Shown here in pieces: positions 26,027 to 35,526 of a stretch of 64,000 nt of DNA. Source of the DNA: Pacificispira sp040217575 (GTDB lineage: Bacteria; Pseudomonadota; Alphaproteobacteria; UBA8366; Aestuariispiraceae); contig JAVJPW010000002.1 in NCBI GenBank assembly GCA_040217575.1, positions 186,001 through 250,000 on the forward strand. The letters run 5' to 3'. The translations under genes and the position numbers were made by a program. Position 1 is the stretch's first letter. The number at the start of each line of letters is the position of its first letter. The notes under the pieces were generated by a model. The model did not search any database. It had not been told where the DNA came from and was given only the letters and a program-made list of their open reading frames with translations.

Positions 26027-27292
26027 CTAATTCCGTGACATGGCCTCGTACCGCGCGAGTGCCTCCATCATCGCGTTGGGCAGGTCTTCCGGTGCGATCG
26101 GGTCGATATATCCGCCTGCTGTCTGGGTGCGTGCGGTCACGTCCGGGGATGTCGCTACGGAATCCGCGGCGGACAAGGCCGGTTGTGACGGTGCGCCGAC
26201 GGACCCCGCATCTGTCGCGTCGGACAGGGACTGACCGGACAAACTGGTGGTCGGTGCGGCGGGCGGTGGCGTGACGGATGGCGGTGTGGTCGGCGGGACG
26301 ACCGAGGGGGCAACCGGCGGAGCGGCAGCGGCTTGCGACTGTTCGGCCATGCGCATCAAGGCTTCATGCACCTGTGGCGACAGCGTGTTCGCGGTGCTGG
26401 GCGGTTGAATACCATCGCCCGCGTTGGCCGCCGGCATATCGGACGGGACCGCCTGTGGACTGGCCAAGGGGGACTGGCGGGTGGGCTGTGCGGCAAATAT
26501 GGGCCCGTTTCCTGTGGGCTGTGCGGCAAACAGGGGGCTGGTCCCTGCCGCCGGTGCAATGTCTTCCACCGCCATTTGGGGCATATCGGTTGCGGGCGCG
26601 GCGGATTGCCGTGCCGGTGCTGCGGCGGACTGAATCAGGGCCGCCGTCTGATCCCCGGCGCCCGCCGTCGCGATGTCGGCCGGCGACGGTTCCCCGGCGA
26701 TGGCCGCCATGACATTTCCGGCGATATCGGTGCCGGTTGCTTCTTCCACGACCGTGTTGGCAAGCGCAGACGCAAACCCGATGGGTCCGCCGAACAGCGT
26801 TCCGCCCGCCAGGCGCGCGCCAGACGAAATCTCGTCCCCTGTGATCGCACGATAGACGCTGGACACGCCCGGAATATGTTGCAGCGGGTTGATGATGTCG
26901 ATGACGTCGCCAAAGGTCAGGCCGTCTTCGCCGAAAAAGTCATTGTCGCCCGCAATTGCACTTCCGTCATCGGAGGGCGGTACGGCGCGGTCCATTTCGT
27001 CCGGTGTGCCGAAAATCATCGCCGTGCGGTCGGTATGCAGCGGCAGGCGGTTCACCGCGGTCTGCTGGCCTTGCGGTCCGGATTGCTGGGAAGCCTGTTG
27101 CGCCTGGGCGCGTTCATAGGCGGCGGCAAAGCGCAGCGCCTCGTCCCGGTCTTCGGGCGACATGCCGAACCCGACCGGCAGGGACGTAGCCCGTCCGGAA
27201 CCGTTTGCCGGGTGTGATTGTGGCGATGGCGGCGGCGCGGCCGGTCCCGCCATTGCGGACCAGGGCGGCTGTGCGGCTGTCGCATCGGTCAT
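26027..27292 (-). CDS. Pro/Ala-rich protein of unknown function
   Basis: 421 residues from the ATG at 27292, which has GGAGAGG upstream. Most of the chain is low complexity (Pro, Ala, Gln, Thr). One ordered-looking island at about 130-200 contains INPLQHIPGVSSVYRAITGDE followed by a Gly/Ala-rich hydrophobic helix, which might insert in or associate with a membrane. A short tandem repeat FAAQPT lies near the middle, encoded by two identical 17-bp units. I do not recognise a family. It is flanked by the L,D-transpeptidase and the divergent response regulator. Confidence 0.65.
   Translation of the reverse strand: MTDATAAQPPWSAMAGPAAPPPSPQSHPANGSGRATSLPVGFGMSPEDRDEALRFAAAYERAQAQQASQQSGPQGQQTAVNRLPLHTDRTAMIFGTPDEMDRAVPPSDDGSAIAGDNDFFGEDGLTFGDVIDIINPLQHIPGVSSVYRAITGDEISSGARLAGGTLFGGPIGFASALANTVVEEATGTDIAGNVMAAIAGEPSPADIATAGAGDQTAALIQSAAAPARQSAAPATDMPQMAVEDIAPAAGTSPLFAAQPTGNGPIFAAQPTRQSPLASPQAVPSDMPAANAGDGIQPPSTANTLSPQVHEALMRMAEQSQAAAAPPVAPSVVPPTTPPSVTPPPAAPTTSLSGQSLSDATDAGSVGAPSQPALSAADSVATSPDVTARTQTAGGYIDPIAPEDLPNAMMEALARYEAMSRN
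26481..26530. repeat. Two 17-bp direct repeats inside a coding region
   Basis: GTGGGCTGTGCGGCAAA occurs at 26481-26497 and 26514-26530, a 33-bp period that encodes FAAQPT twice in the Pro/Ala-rich protein. It suggests recent slippage-type expansion of the linker. Confidence 0.6.
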
Positions 27293-27483
27293 GATTGCCT
27301 CTCCATTCTCTTCCAGGATTTTCAAAGCAATCGACGTGCCAAAACTCGACCGTCGATCCGGGGTGCGATCATGCCCGGTAAATTCCCCGCGACCTGGGAT
27401 TCACCTTTCGGCTTTTGCTGTGCTAGGTTAGCGTCGGAACGGGCGGGAATTCGGGTTTACAACCAAGCGGATGAAGACAGGGA

Positions 27484-28170
27484 ATGAGCGGTAAGAGAAT
27501 CCTTCTTTGTGATGACGACGACGCGCTGCGTCAGTCGTTGGCCGAACAGCTGCAGCTGCATGAGGAATTTGACACCCGCCAGGTGGCGACGGCGGGTGAG
27601 GCGATCGAGGTGGCGAAAGACGACCATTTCGATGCAATCGTCCTGGATGTGGGGCTGCCGGATATGGATGGGCGGGAAGCCTGTCGGATCATGCGGCGCG
27701 CTGGGGTAAAATGCCCGGTCATCATGCTGACGGCCCATGATTCCGACAGCGACACCATTCTGGGGCTGGATGCGGGGGCCAATGACTATGTGACGAAGCC
27801 CTTCCGCCTGAACGTCCTGCTTGCCCGGCTGCGCGCCCAGCTTCGTCAGCATGAACAGAGCGAGGATGCGGTTTTCGCGGTCGGTCCCTACAGTTTCCGG
27901 CCGGCCCAGAAGCTCCTCCTTCTGGAAGAGCAGAACAAGAAGGTGCGCCTGACCGAAAAGGAAACGGCGATCGTCAAATACCTGTATCGCGCGGGTCAGA
28001 AGGTCGTGTCCCGCGACAAACTGTTGGGGGAAGTCTGGGGCTATAATGCCGGCGTGACCACGCACACGCTGGAAACCCATGTCTACCGTCTGCGCCAGAA
28101 GATTGAGGCCGACCCGTCAAATGCGGAAATCCTGGTAACGGAGCCGGGCGGCTACAAGCTGGTCCCCTGA
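27484..28170 (+). CDS. OmpR-family response regulator (orphan)
   Basis: 228 residues. The receiver domain (1-120) has the acidic pocket D10-D12, phosphoacceptor D55 in VLDVGLPD, the switch Thr in MLTAHD, and K in VTKPF. The C-terminal winged helix (about 130-228) ends in THTLETHVYRLRQKIE and GGYKLVP, typical of OmpR/PhoB. No histidine kinase lies nearby, so it is an orphan in this window. Its last 19 bp overlap the convergent MFS gene. Confidence 0.93.
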   Translation: MSGKRILLCDDDDALRQSLAEQLQLHEEFDTRQVATAGEAIEVAKDDHFDAIVLDVGLPDMDGREACRIMRRAGVKCPVIMLTAHDSDSDTILGLDAGANDYVTKPFRLNVLLARLRAQLRQHEQSEDAVFAVGPYSFRPAQKLLLLEEQNKKVRLTEKETAIVKYLYRAGQKVVSRDKLLGEVWGYNAGVTTHTLETHVYRLRQKIEADPSNAEILVTEPGGYKLVP

Positions 28171-29405
28171 CCGGCGCCCCGGCGGCCCCTGTGGATCAAC
28201 GCCGCGGCGATCAGGGCCAGCACCGCTGATGCGGCCGCCGTCCACCATCCCAGCATCCACGGGTCCGTGGTCCAGCCGAACGCGTCCATGAAGGCGCCGC
28301 CGCCGATCCAGCCGACCAGCAGCGGGCCGCACAGGACACCCAGATTGCGTCCGGTCAGAAGCAACCCGAACGCGGCGGGCCCCCGGCCGCCCGGCCCCAG
28401 AAGAAGCCCCGGCAGACCGAACAGGCAGGTCGGCGTGACTCCGGCAAACGCACCATAGGCGATCAGGACCAGTATTCCGGTCCAGTCCGTTCCGGCCAGG
28501 GGCCCCACGACCAGGACCGACGCCTGCCCGGCAAGGACGATTGCCAGCAGAAGCGCGATCGGCACATAGCGCAGGAACAGCGCGGCCAGAAGATTGAACA
28601 GGGCGACGGTGATCGCGGTCAGGCCATAGAGTTCCTTCGCCGCAGCATCGCCAAGTCCCCGTGCGGAATTCAGATATTCCGGCAGCCAGCTGAAAACCGC
28701 GATATTCTGCAGCGCCCAGAAACAGAAACAGACGGCGACCAGGATAAGCGCCCGCCGGTCCGCAGCGGTCAGGTCCGGCGCGCCACCCTTTGCCGTCGGC
28801 AGCGCCAGTCGGCGGCCGTCGCCCCGCGCCAGGATCAGGGTCCAGAAAGCCATGGCAGCGGCGAAAACAAGCCCGACCCACCAGACGGCGGGCCAGGTAC
28901 CGCCGGACAGCGCGAAACTGTCCGCCGCCCGTGCGACGGCTGCGCCCAAAAGCCCGCCCAGCGGCACCCAGGTGGCGGCGATAGCGGCCGCGATCGGGAC
29001 ATGCCGGGGGGCGGCGTTACGGGTCATCAGCGTCGGGCCCGCAACCGCCAGGATCGCCATCGCGATCCCTTCCAGGGCGCGGCCGGCCATGACGGCCCAG
29101 CCATTTTCCGGCAGCGCCAGGATCGGGACCGCGCCGATCCCAATCAGCACACAGGCTCCGATCAGCCAGGCGGCGGTCGACTGGCGTTGCATGGCCTGTC
29201 CGATTTTCAGGGACGTGACCAACCCAATGCCGGCAAAGATCGACATGAACCCGCCCGCCAGAACCTCGCCATAGGCGAACCGGTCCAGCATTTCCGGCAG
29301 AACGGGGGGAAGCTTGAACTGCTGATAGGCCGCCAGAAGCGCAATGCCCAGACCAAACCAGATTCCGGTCCAGTCACTGCCGTCGAGGGGGGATTGTGAC
29401 TGCAC
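28152..29405 (-). CDS. MFS transporter
   Basis: 417 residues with about twelve hydrophobic helices. The loop between helices 2 and 3 has GLVTSLKIGQAMQRQ, a weak form of the MFS motif A. It resembles cyanate or nitrate/nitrite-like permeases in general layout, but no substrate can be assigned. It overlaps the 3' end of the convergent response-regulator gene by 19 bp, so collision or antisense effects between the two transcripts are possible. Confidence 0.85.
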   Translation of the reverse strand: MQSQSPLDGSDWTGIWFGLGIALLAAYQQFKLPPVLPEMLDRFAYGEVLAGGFMSIFAGIGLVTSLKIGQAMQRQSTAAWLIGACVLIGIGAVPILALPENGWAVMAGRALEGIAMAILAVAGPTLMTRNAAPRHVPIAAAIAATWVPLGGLLGAAVARAADSFALSGGTWPAVWWVGLVFAAAMAFWTLILARGDGRRLALPTAKGGAPDLTAADRRALILVAVCFCFWALQNIAVFSWLPEYLNSARGLGDAAAKELYGLTAITVALFNLLAALFLRYVPIALLLAIVLAGQASVLVVGPLAGTDWTGILVLIAYGAFAGVTPTCLFGLPGLLLGPGGRGPAAFGLLLTGRNLGVLCGPLLVGWIGGGAFMDAFGWTTDPWMLGWWTAAASAVLALIAAALIHRGRRGAGQGTSL

Positions 29406-29578
29406 GGGGTTTATCGGCTCCAGATCACGGGACTGACGGGCGGGGTCGCTGGGTTTGCGTTCCGATTCAGCCCGCTATAGCATCGCGGGACAGGGTTTGT
29501 CGTATGAGCGGTTGTCGCGAAGCCAATGCGAGATGGCAAGTCCGAAAACAGTATCGAACAAAGGAAACCGCGAGCGGG

Positions 29579-30421
29579 ATGTCTGTATCGTCGGACCGGA
29601 ACGAGTTTTTTGTCAGATTCTGGGGCACGCGCGGCAGCATCGCGTGTTCCGGGCCGGATACCGTGCGCTACGGCGGGAATACGTCGTGCATTGAAGTCAT
29701 GTGTGGGGACCGTCGCCTGATTTTCGACGGCGGGACAGGCCTGCGGAAGCTGGGTCGGGAAATCGCCAAGCATCCGGATCAGGACACGGACCTGTTTCTG
29801 ACCCATACGCATCTGGACCATATCATCGGACTTCCGTTTTTCGTGCCATTCCATATTCCGGGCCGGAATTCGCGGGTATGGGCCGGGAATCTTTTGCCGG
29901 ACCGGACCCTGAAGGGCACGCTGTCGGACATGATGCAGGCCCCCTTGTTTCCGGTGCCGCCGGAAACCTTCCGCGCCAACGTGGAGTTCCGCGATTTCGA
30001 AAGCGGCGACACGCTGGAACCCTGTCCCGGCATCGTCCTGAAGACGGCGCCGCTGAACCATCCGAACGGGGCATGTGGCTATCGCATTGAATATGCCGGA
30101 AAATCCATCTGCTATATCACAGACACCGAACATTATCCGGACCGTCGGGACGAGACGCTTCTGGATCTGGTCGCGGGAACAGACATCATGATTTATGATG
30201 CGACCTACACGGACGAGGAATATCCGCGGTTTGTCGGGTTCGGACATTCCACTTGGCAGGAGGCGGTGAAAGTTGCCGACGATGCGTCGGTCAAGACGCT
30301 GGTCCTGTTCCATCACGAACCGACCCATGATGACGAGATGATGGATGAAATCGCCGAACAGGTGGACCATGTCCGTCCGGGAAGCCTGGTCGCCCGGGAA
30401 GGGATGATGCTGAGACCCTGA
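29579..30421 (+). CDS. MBL-fold metallo-hydrolase
   Basis: 280 residues from the ATG at 29579. The zinc motif THTHLDH (75-81: H76, H78, D80, H81) and the later His in LNHPNG and Asp in CYITDTEHY complete a metallo-beta-lactamase site. The start FVRFWGTRGSIACSG is characteristic of the subgroup near phosphodiesterase/RNase Z-like proteins (Lactamase_B_2). The substrate is unknown. The methyltransferase gene follows after 30 bp. Confidence 0.85.
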   Translation: MSVSSDRNEFFVRFWGTRGSIACSGPDTVRYGGNTSCIEVMCGDRRLIFDGGTGLRKLGREIAKHPDQDTDLFLTHTHLDHIIGLPFFVPFHIPGRNSRVWAGNLLPDRTLKGTLSDMMQAPLFPVPPETFRANVEFRDFESGDTLEPCPGIVLKTAPLNHPNGACGYRIEYAGKSICYITDTEHYPDRRDETLLDLVAGTDIMIYDATYTDEEYPRFVGFGHSTWQEAVKVADDASVKTLVLFHHEPTHDDEMMDEIAEQVDHVRPGSLVAREGMMLRP

Positions 30422-30451
30422 CATCAGGGCCGCATTTCAAGGCGCGATGCG

Positions 30452-31303
30452 ATGACATCCACCCCCACACTCCGCCGCCTGCGTCTGGGCCTGCCGACCC
30501 TTCTGGGCCTTGCGAAACGCGGCTATTTCATTCCCTACCGTTATGCAGGCCAGGTGCCCGCCGATTCCCACGCCGGGGGATATCCGTTCATTGCCGAAAT
30601 GTTCGAACGGCTGGAAGCGGATTTCCTGTCGCTGTTGTCGGACACGGCAACGATCCGCGATATTGCCCGGCGTTTCGACGGTGCAGCGCCGCCGGCGCCG
30701 CGTTGGCAACAGTCCTGGTTTCCCCGTCTGGACGGGTTGGCTGCCTATCTTATGACGCGTCGGCACCAACCGGCCCGGATCATGGAAATCGGAAGCGGAC
30801 ATTCGACGCGTTTTCTGGCGGTGGCGATCGCGGACGGGGGCTTTGACAGCGAAATCTGGGCGATCGATCCGAAGCCGCGGGCGGACATCGCCGGGCTGGG
30901 TCCGGTCACGGTTCACCGCCGAACGCTGCAGGAAGTGCCGCCGGACCAGTTCCGGTCCCTGAAGCCGGGCGACTTCCTGATGATCGATTCCAGCCATATC
31001 GCGGTGCCCGGAAGCGACGTGGACCTGCTTCTGGGGCGGATTGTTCCGCTGTTGCCCGCGGGCACGTTCCTTCAAATCCATGACATGTTTCTGCCCGATG
31101 CATATCCCGAAACATGGGAGTGGCGCGGATATAATGAACAGCTTCCGGTGGCGGCCCTGCTTGCGGGCGGCGGGTTCCGTCCGGTCTGGTCCAGTCACTG
31201 GATCGCAAGCCGTTGCGCGGCTGTGCTTTCGGACGGTCCGGTCGGTGACATTCCACTGATGGACGGGGCTTTTGAAACCGCCCTGTGGCTGGAAAAGCTT
31301 TAG
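30452..31303 (+). CDS. SAM-dependent methyltransferase (Methyltransf_24 type)
   Basis: 283 residues. The SAM-binding motif is ARIMEIGSGHSTRFLA (about 109-124), followed by IWAIDPKPRADI, DFLMIDSSH and LQIHDMFLPDAYP. These are the landmarks of the Methyltransf_24 group seen in surface-polysaccharide and cephalosporin-hydroxylase-like proteins. The acceptor is unknown. It probably shares a transcript with the preceding MBL gene and ends 11 bp before the convergent yggS. Confidence 0.78.
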   Translation: MTSTPTLRRLRLGLPTLLGLAKRGYFIPYRYAGQVPADSHAGGYPFIAEMFERLEADFLSLLSDTATIRDIARRFDGAAPPAPRWQQSWFPRLDGLAAYLMTRRHQPARIMEIGSGHSTRFLAVAIADGGFDSEIWAIDPKPRADIAGLGPVTVHRRTLQEVPPDQFRSLKPGDFLMIDSSHIAVPGSDVDLLLGRIVPLLPAGTFLQIHDMFLPDAYPETWEWRGYNEQLPVAALLAGGGFRPVWSSHWIASRCAAVLSDGPVGDIPLMDGAFETALWLEKL

Positions 31304-31314
31304 AGACGCTGGCT

Positions 31315-31989
31315 CTATTGCGGCGGTTTCGGGCGGGCGCCGAAAATCGCGCTCCCGACGCGCACGTGGGTTGCGCCGAACCGCACGGCCGCTTCGAAAT
31401 CGGCGCTCATCCCCATCGACAGGCCGGCGATGCCGTTGCGTTCGGTAATTTTTGCCATCAGCGCAAAGAACGGGGCCGGCGGTTCGTCCGCGGGCGGAAT
31501 GCACATGAGCCCTTTCAGCGGCAGGCCCATGTCATCGCGCACGCTTTTGATGAAGGCGTCCGCGTCGGCGGGCGGAATACCGGCCTTCTGCGGTTCCTCG
31601 CCGATGTTGATCTGGATGAACAGGTCCGGCGATTTGCCCTGGCTTTCGGCTTCGCGGGCGATGGCCTTTGCGATCTTGGGCCGGTCGACGCTTTCGATTA
31701 CATCGAACAGGGCGACAGCATTCTTGGTCTTGTTCGATTGAAGCGGTCCGATCAGATGCAGCACCGTGTCGGGAAACGCGTCCTTGAGTGCCGGCCATTT
31801 ATCTTCTGCTTCCTGCACGCGGTTTTCGCCGAAATGCCGGTGGCCGGTATCCAGGACCGGGCGAATGTCGTCGGAACCGAAAGTTTTGGAAACCGCGACC
31901 AACGTGACCGACCCGTCCTTGCGGCCGGCGTCCTTTTCGGCGTCCGCAATGGCGGAAATGACTTCTCTATAAGACTGGATCACTCCCAC
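31315..31989 (-). CDS. YggS-family PLP homeostasis protein
   Basis: 224 residues. The PLP lysine is K35 in LVAVSKTFG, followed by the family landmarks FGENRVQEAEDKW and HLIGPLQSNKTK. YggS/PROSC proteins bind PLP without a known catalytic reaction and keep vitamin B6 and amino-acid pools in balance. The gene stands alone between two rightward genes. Confidence 0.94.
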   Translation of the reverse strand: MGVIQSYREVISAIADAEKDAGRKDGSVTLVAVSKTFGSDDIRPVLDTGHRHFGENRVQEAEDKWPALKDAFPDTVLHLIGPLQSNKTKNAVALFDVIESVDRPKIAKAIAREAESQGKSPDLFIQINIGEEPQKAGIPPADADAFIKSVRDDMGLPLKGLMCIPPADEPPAPFFALMAKITERNGIAGLSMGMSADFEAAVRFGATHVRVGSAIFGARPKPPQ

Positions 31990-32187
31990 AATCCAAATTT
32001 CCTTCGTCTGTTGTCACCCGCGAACCCGGGGGCGGGTTTCTTTTCGCCTGTCAGGGTTTGATCTGGCAGGCGGCGGGTTTCATAGTGCGCGCGACTTCGT
32101 TGCGACCGTTTGATTTTCGTGTCGATTACTGTGCCTTGCAAATAGGGGCCGCGTCCAGATTGCCGGCCGCAGTTCCAGGATACCGGA

Positions 32188-34008
32188 ATGCCAGCACCGC
32201 CCATCCACATCCAGACAAAATTGCGTCAGGCGTTCGACCTTTTGAACGCGGGCCGGGATGACGAGGCGCGGAGGGCCGGCAAGGATATTTTGAAATCGAT
32301 GCCGCGCGAACCGAATGCCCTGTATCTGTTGGGCGTGCTGCATCACAAGGCAGGGGACCTGAAGGAAGCCGCACGGTTTTTCGAAAAAAGCTATGCCGCC
32401 GACCGGTCCAACCTGGCGTCCTATAGCGGGATCGGCATCGTGCGGCTGGATCAGGGTCGGTTTGCAGAGGCGGCGAAGATTTTCGAGGATCTGCGCCGTG
32501 CGATGCCGCGGGACCCGGTCATCGCCAACAATCTGGGTCTGGCCTATAAAGGGTTGGACCGTCACGAAGCCGCCGTCGGCGCGTTCGAGGCAGCGATCGC
32601 GCTGGGTCCGGACTATGCTGACGCCTATGCCAATCTGGGGGCGCTGCTGACGACCCTGGGGGACAATGCCCGGGCGCTGGATGTGCTGCAGCGCGGACGC
32701 AGGATAAGCCCGAAGGACCCGTCCATCCTGCTGCACCTTGGGTCCGTTCTGGCGTTCGAACCGGAACTCCAGCCCGCCATCGATGTCCTGAAGGAAGCGG
32801 TCGCCGCCGACCCAAAGGCTATGGAGCCGCGCTGGCGGCTGGCGTCCCTTCTGGTCAACAAGGGTGAATTCGACGCAGCGCGGGACATTCTGGACCGATT
32901 GATCGAAGAGGCGCCGGACGACCCGACGGCCTATTTCGATCTGGCGGATTTGCTGGAGGCGCGGTCGAAACCGGGTGATGACCCACCGGAAGAATACCGC
33001 CGCCGGGGACTGGCGGCGCATGAAAGGTCCGGCGCGCAAACGAAGGACGTTTCCCATATCCTTTCGCACCGCATCGCCCAGAGCTATGAGGCGATCGGCG
33101 CCTATGACAAGGCGTTCCGGTTCTACTCGACGGCGCAGAACGGATTCCGTCAGATCATGAAAGCCGCGGGCAAGGAATATGACCCTGCTGCCGTGGAGGA
33201 TCTGTATGACGGGCTGATAGACTATTTTTCCGCACACCCGATGGAACCGCCCGCCCGGGTCGATGCCAGGCCGATCTTCATCGTCGGCATGCCGCGGTCG
33301 GGCACCAGCCTTCTGGAACAGGTACTTGCGTCCCACCCGGCGATCTTCGGCGCGGGGGAGCTGATGACGGTGCCGGAACTGGTCGAACGCCGGATCGGCG
33401 GTACGGACAGGGGATTTGTTGAATTCGTCGCTGGCCTGGATTCCGCCGTGGCGGAAGAACTGGCGCGCGAATATCTGGATGCGCTGCCCGCGGCATCGTC
33501 AGATGCCCGTTTTGTCACCGACAAGCTGCCGGCGAACTTTCTGAATGTCGGGCTGATCCGGCGGATGTTCCCGAATGCGCTGATACTGAATACACTGCGC
33601 CACCCGCTGGACGTGGGCTGGTCCGTCTTCGTCCAGAAGTTCGGGAACCATCTGGTCTATGATCACGACCTGACGGATATAGGCCACTATTATGCCCAGT
33701 ACGACAGGCTCATGAAGTTCTGGCGGGATTGGGATAGCTCAATTATCCCCGTGCGCTATGAGGATATGGTGTCGGACATGCAGGCGACGATCATGCCCGT
33801 TATCGAAGCGCTTGGCCTGACCTGGGACCCTGCCATGGCGCGGTTCTTTGAAAACGACCGGGAGGTTCGCACCGCAAGCCGGTTACAGGTGCGCCGTCCG
33901 ATCTATACGAGTTCCGTCGCCCGGTGGAAACGGTTCGAACAATGGCTGGGGCCGATGCTGAACCAGATGGGAAGCCTGCCTGGCGATTATGAGGAAGGGA
34001 ATATCTGA
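32188..34008 (+). CDS. TPR-repeat sulfotransferase
   Basis: 606 residues. Residues 10-310 are a run of TPR units (NALYLLGVLHHKAGDLKEAA, ANNLGLAYKGLDRHEAAVGAFE and further). Residues 360-600 form a PAPS-dependent sulfotransferase: the 5'-phosphosulfate loop is GMPRSGTSLLEQ (367-378), and the 3'-phosphate-binding region is LRHPLDVGWS. The TPR part resembles the peptide-recognition half of tyrosylprotein-type enzymes, so a protein or peptide acceptor is plausible but unproven. One base separates its stop from the start of the JmjC gene, so the two are translationally coupled. Confidence 0.85.
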   Translation: MPAPPIHIQTKLRQAFDLLNAGRDDEARRAGKDILKSMPREPNALYLLGVLHHKAGDLKEAARFFEKSYAADRSNLASYSGIGIVRLDQGRFAEAAKIFEDLRRAMPRDPVIANNLGLAYKGLDRHEAAVGAFEAAIALGPDYADAYANLGALLTTLGDNARALDVLQRGRRISPKDPSILLHLGSVLAFEPELQPAIDVLKEAVAADPKAMEPRWRLASLLVNKGEFDAARDILDRLIEEAPDDPTAYFDLADLLEARSKPGDDPPEEYRRRGLAAHERSGAQTKDVSHILSHRIAQSYEAIGAYDKAFRFYSTAQNGFRQIMKAAGKEYDPAAVEDLYDGLIDYFSAHPMEPPARVDARPIFIVGMPRSGTSLLEQVLASHPAIFGAGELMTVPELVERRIGGTDRGFVEFVAGLDSAVAEELAREYLDALPAASSDARFVTDKLPANFLNVGLIRRMFPNALILNTLRHPLDVGWSVFVQKFGNHLVYDHDLTDIGHYYAQYDRLMKFWRDWDSSIIPVRYEDMVSDMQATIMPVIEALGLTWDPAMARFFENDREVRTASRLQVRRPIYTSSVARWKRFEQWLGPMLNQMGSLPGDYEEGNI

Positions 34009-34009
34009 C

Positions 34010-35260
34010 GTGTCACTGTTCACCGGACCCGCGGGCAAGCCAAACACCGATGCCCTGGACTTCGCGACGCTGATCGCGCCGATGGAGGTGGAAACCTTCT
34101 TTTCGGACTATTATGACAAGAAACCGGTCCATATCGAAGGCGGGGCGGATAAGTTCGCGGAGCTCATGAACTGGCCGGTCCTGACGGGGCTCCTGAACAT
34201 GACCGGCATTTGGTCCAGCCAATCCCTGATGCTGCAGCTGGACCGTCAGACATTGCCGCCGCGCGCCTATTGCGACCCGGTGACGGACCGGTCCGGCAAT
34301 TCAGTGATGCAGCCGAACGCGGCAAAGGTGATGGACCTGTTGCAGAACGGGGCGTCGCTGGTCGCCAACGACATCGACACCCTGACCCGTGAATTGAGCC
34401 TGACGGCCAACTGCCTGGAAGACACGTTCGATGCCAAGGTCCAGGTCAACCTGTATTGTTCCTGGAAACAGCGACAGGCGTTCAATTCCCATTTCGATAC
34501 GCATGATGTCTTTGCCCTGCATGCGGAAGGGGAAAAGGTGTGGCGCGTCTATGAAACGCGCATGCCGCATCCGATCCGACATGCACGGTTCGAAAACGAC
34601 GCCTTTCAGGAACCGCAGCACGAACAGCAGCGCGGCAAGCTGATGATGGAAGTCACGATGAAGCCGGGCGATATTCTGTATCTGCCGCGCGGCTGGTATC
34701 ATGATGCCCTGGCGTCCAGCGGCGGATCCGTCCACATGGCCTTCGGTGTGGTCGGGTTGACCGGATTCGATGTTGTCGGGGCGCTGAGTGATTTTGCGGT
34801 GAATGATGAGCTGTTCCGGCGGAACCTGCCGATTGCGAGCGACGGCCGGGACGCCATGAAGGCGGCGATCCAGGCTCTGGGGCGGAAGCTGGCCGATCTG
34901 GCGAAGGATGATGCGCTGGTCGATTCCGTGATTGCCTATCAGAAAAGCTATCGCTACCCGCGTATGGGCATCGACCTGCCGGTTACACCGATCGAACAGC
35001 ATTATCGCGTGACGGCCCCGGGGCTTCGCGTGGAAAGACGCGGTAACCAGTCGGCATTGATGACGCCGCGCGGGCCGATCCCGATTCCGCCCGGCCGCGA
35101 CGGGATTGTCGGTTGGATCGTGTCGCGTCCGGCGTTCGACCGGTCGGCCTACCTGGATGCGCATGCCACGCTGCCGGTGGCGGACCTGGATCGCGTCCTG
35201 ATGGAACTGATGAACATGGGGTTATTGGCGCAGGAAGGCGTTGGAAACAAGGGGCCGTGA
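34010..35260 (+). CDS. JmjC/cupin Fe(II)-2OG oxygenase
   Basis: 416 residues from a GTG at 34010, which has GAGGAAGGGA nine bases upstream; an ATG at 33989 inside the previous gene is in frame but lacks such a site. The metal triad is H161, D163 (SHFDTHD) and H231 (LPRGWYHDALAS), with K176 in GEKVWRVYE. This matches the cupin_4/ROXA-like ribosomal-oxygenase branch of JmjC proteins, and the C-terminal part could be the winged-helix dimerisation/substrate region. It may hydroxylate a protein. The coupled sulfotransferase suggests both act on one target, which is inference. Confidence 0.8.
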   Translation: MSLFTGPAGKPNTDALDFATLIAPMEVETFFSDYYDKKPVHIEGGADKFAELMNWPVLTGLLNMTGIWSSQSLMLQLDRQTLPPRAYCDPVTDRSGNSVMQPNAAKVMDLLQNGASLVANDIDTLTRELSLTANCLEDTFDAKVQVNLYCSWKQRQAFNSHFDTHDVFALHAEGEKVWRVYETRMPHPIRHARFENDAFQEPQHEQQRGKLMMEVTMKPGDILYLPRGWYHDALASSGGSVHMAFGVVGLTGFDVVGALSDFAVNDELFRRNLPIASDGRDAMKAAIQALGRKLADLAKDDALVDSVIAYQKSYRYPRMGIDLPVTPIEQHYRVTAPGLRVERRGNQSALMTPRGPIPIPPGRDGIVGWIVSRPAFDRSAYLDAHATLPVADLDRVLMELMNMGLLAQEGVGNKGP

Positions 35261-35434
35261 CGGGTAACGCAATCGGCCGTTCGCACCTGAATCAAAAGGC
35301 GAAACGCGGGTTTGTTGCATTCATGTCACATGGTCTGAGCAAAGCTTTGTTCGAACCCGATTGGTCCGTTGCGTTTGGAACAAACACATGATTGAAGATG
35401 CTTACCAACGTTGCCGTGGTTTGAATGCGATTAG

Positions 35435-35482
35435 CGTTCGGGCGAACGGGAACAGAAACAAGACATGTCATGAAGACATGTC
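35435..35482 (+). promoter_or_regulatory. Porin leader: hairpin and twin GACATGTC
   Basis: Upstream of the porin start are a short hairpin CGTTC-GGGC-GAACG (35435-35448) and two copies of the palindrome GACATGTC (35462-35469 and 35475-35482, 13 bp apart). They could be operator sites or structures of the 5' untranslated region. No clear promoter hexamers were identified in the 266-bp gap. Confidence 0.35.
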
Positions 35483-35526
35483 GGGGACCACAAAAAGGGC
35501 GACACGCCTGGTCTGAATTGGAGGTA

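Noticed and set aside
32023..32044. Terminator-like AACCCG-GGGG-CGGGTT with a TCTTTT tail on the plus strand
   Set aside because: The stem is only 6 bp and no plus-strand gene ends here; yggS lies on the other strand, so a functional role is doubtful.
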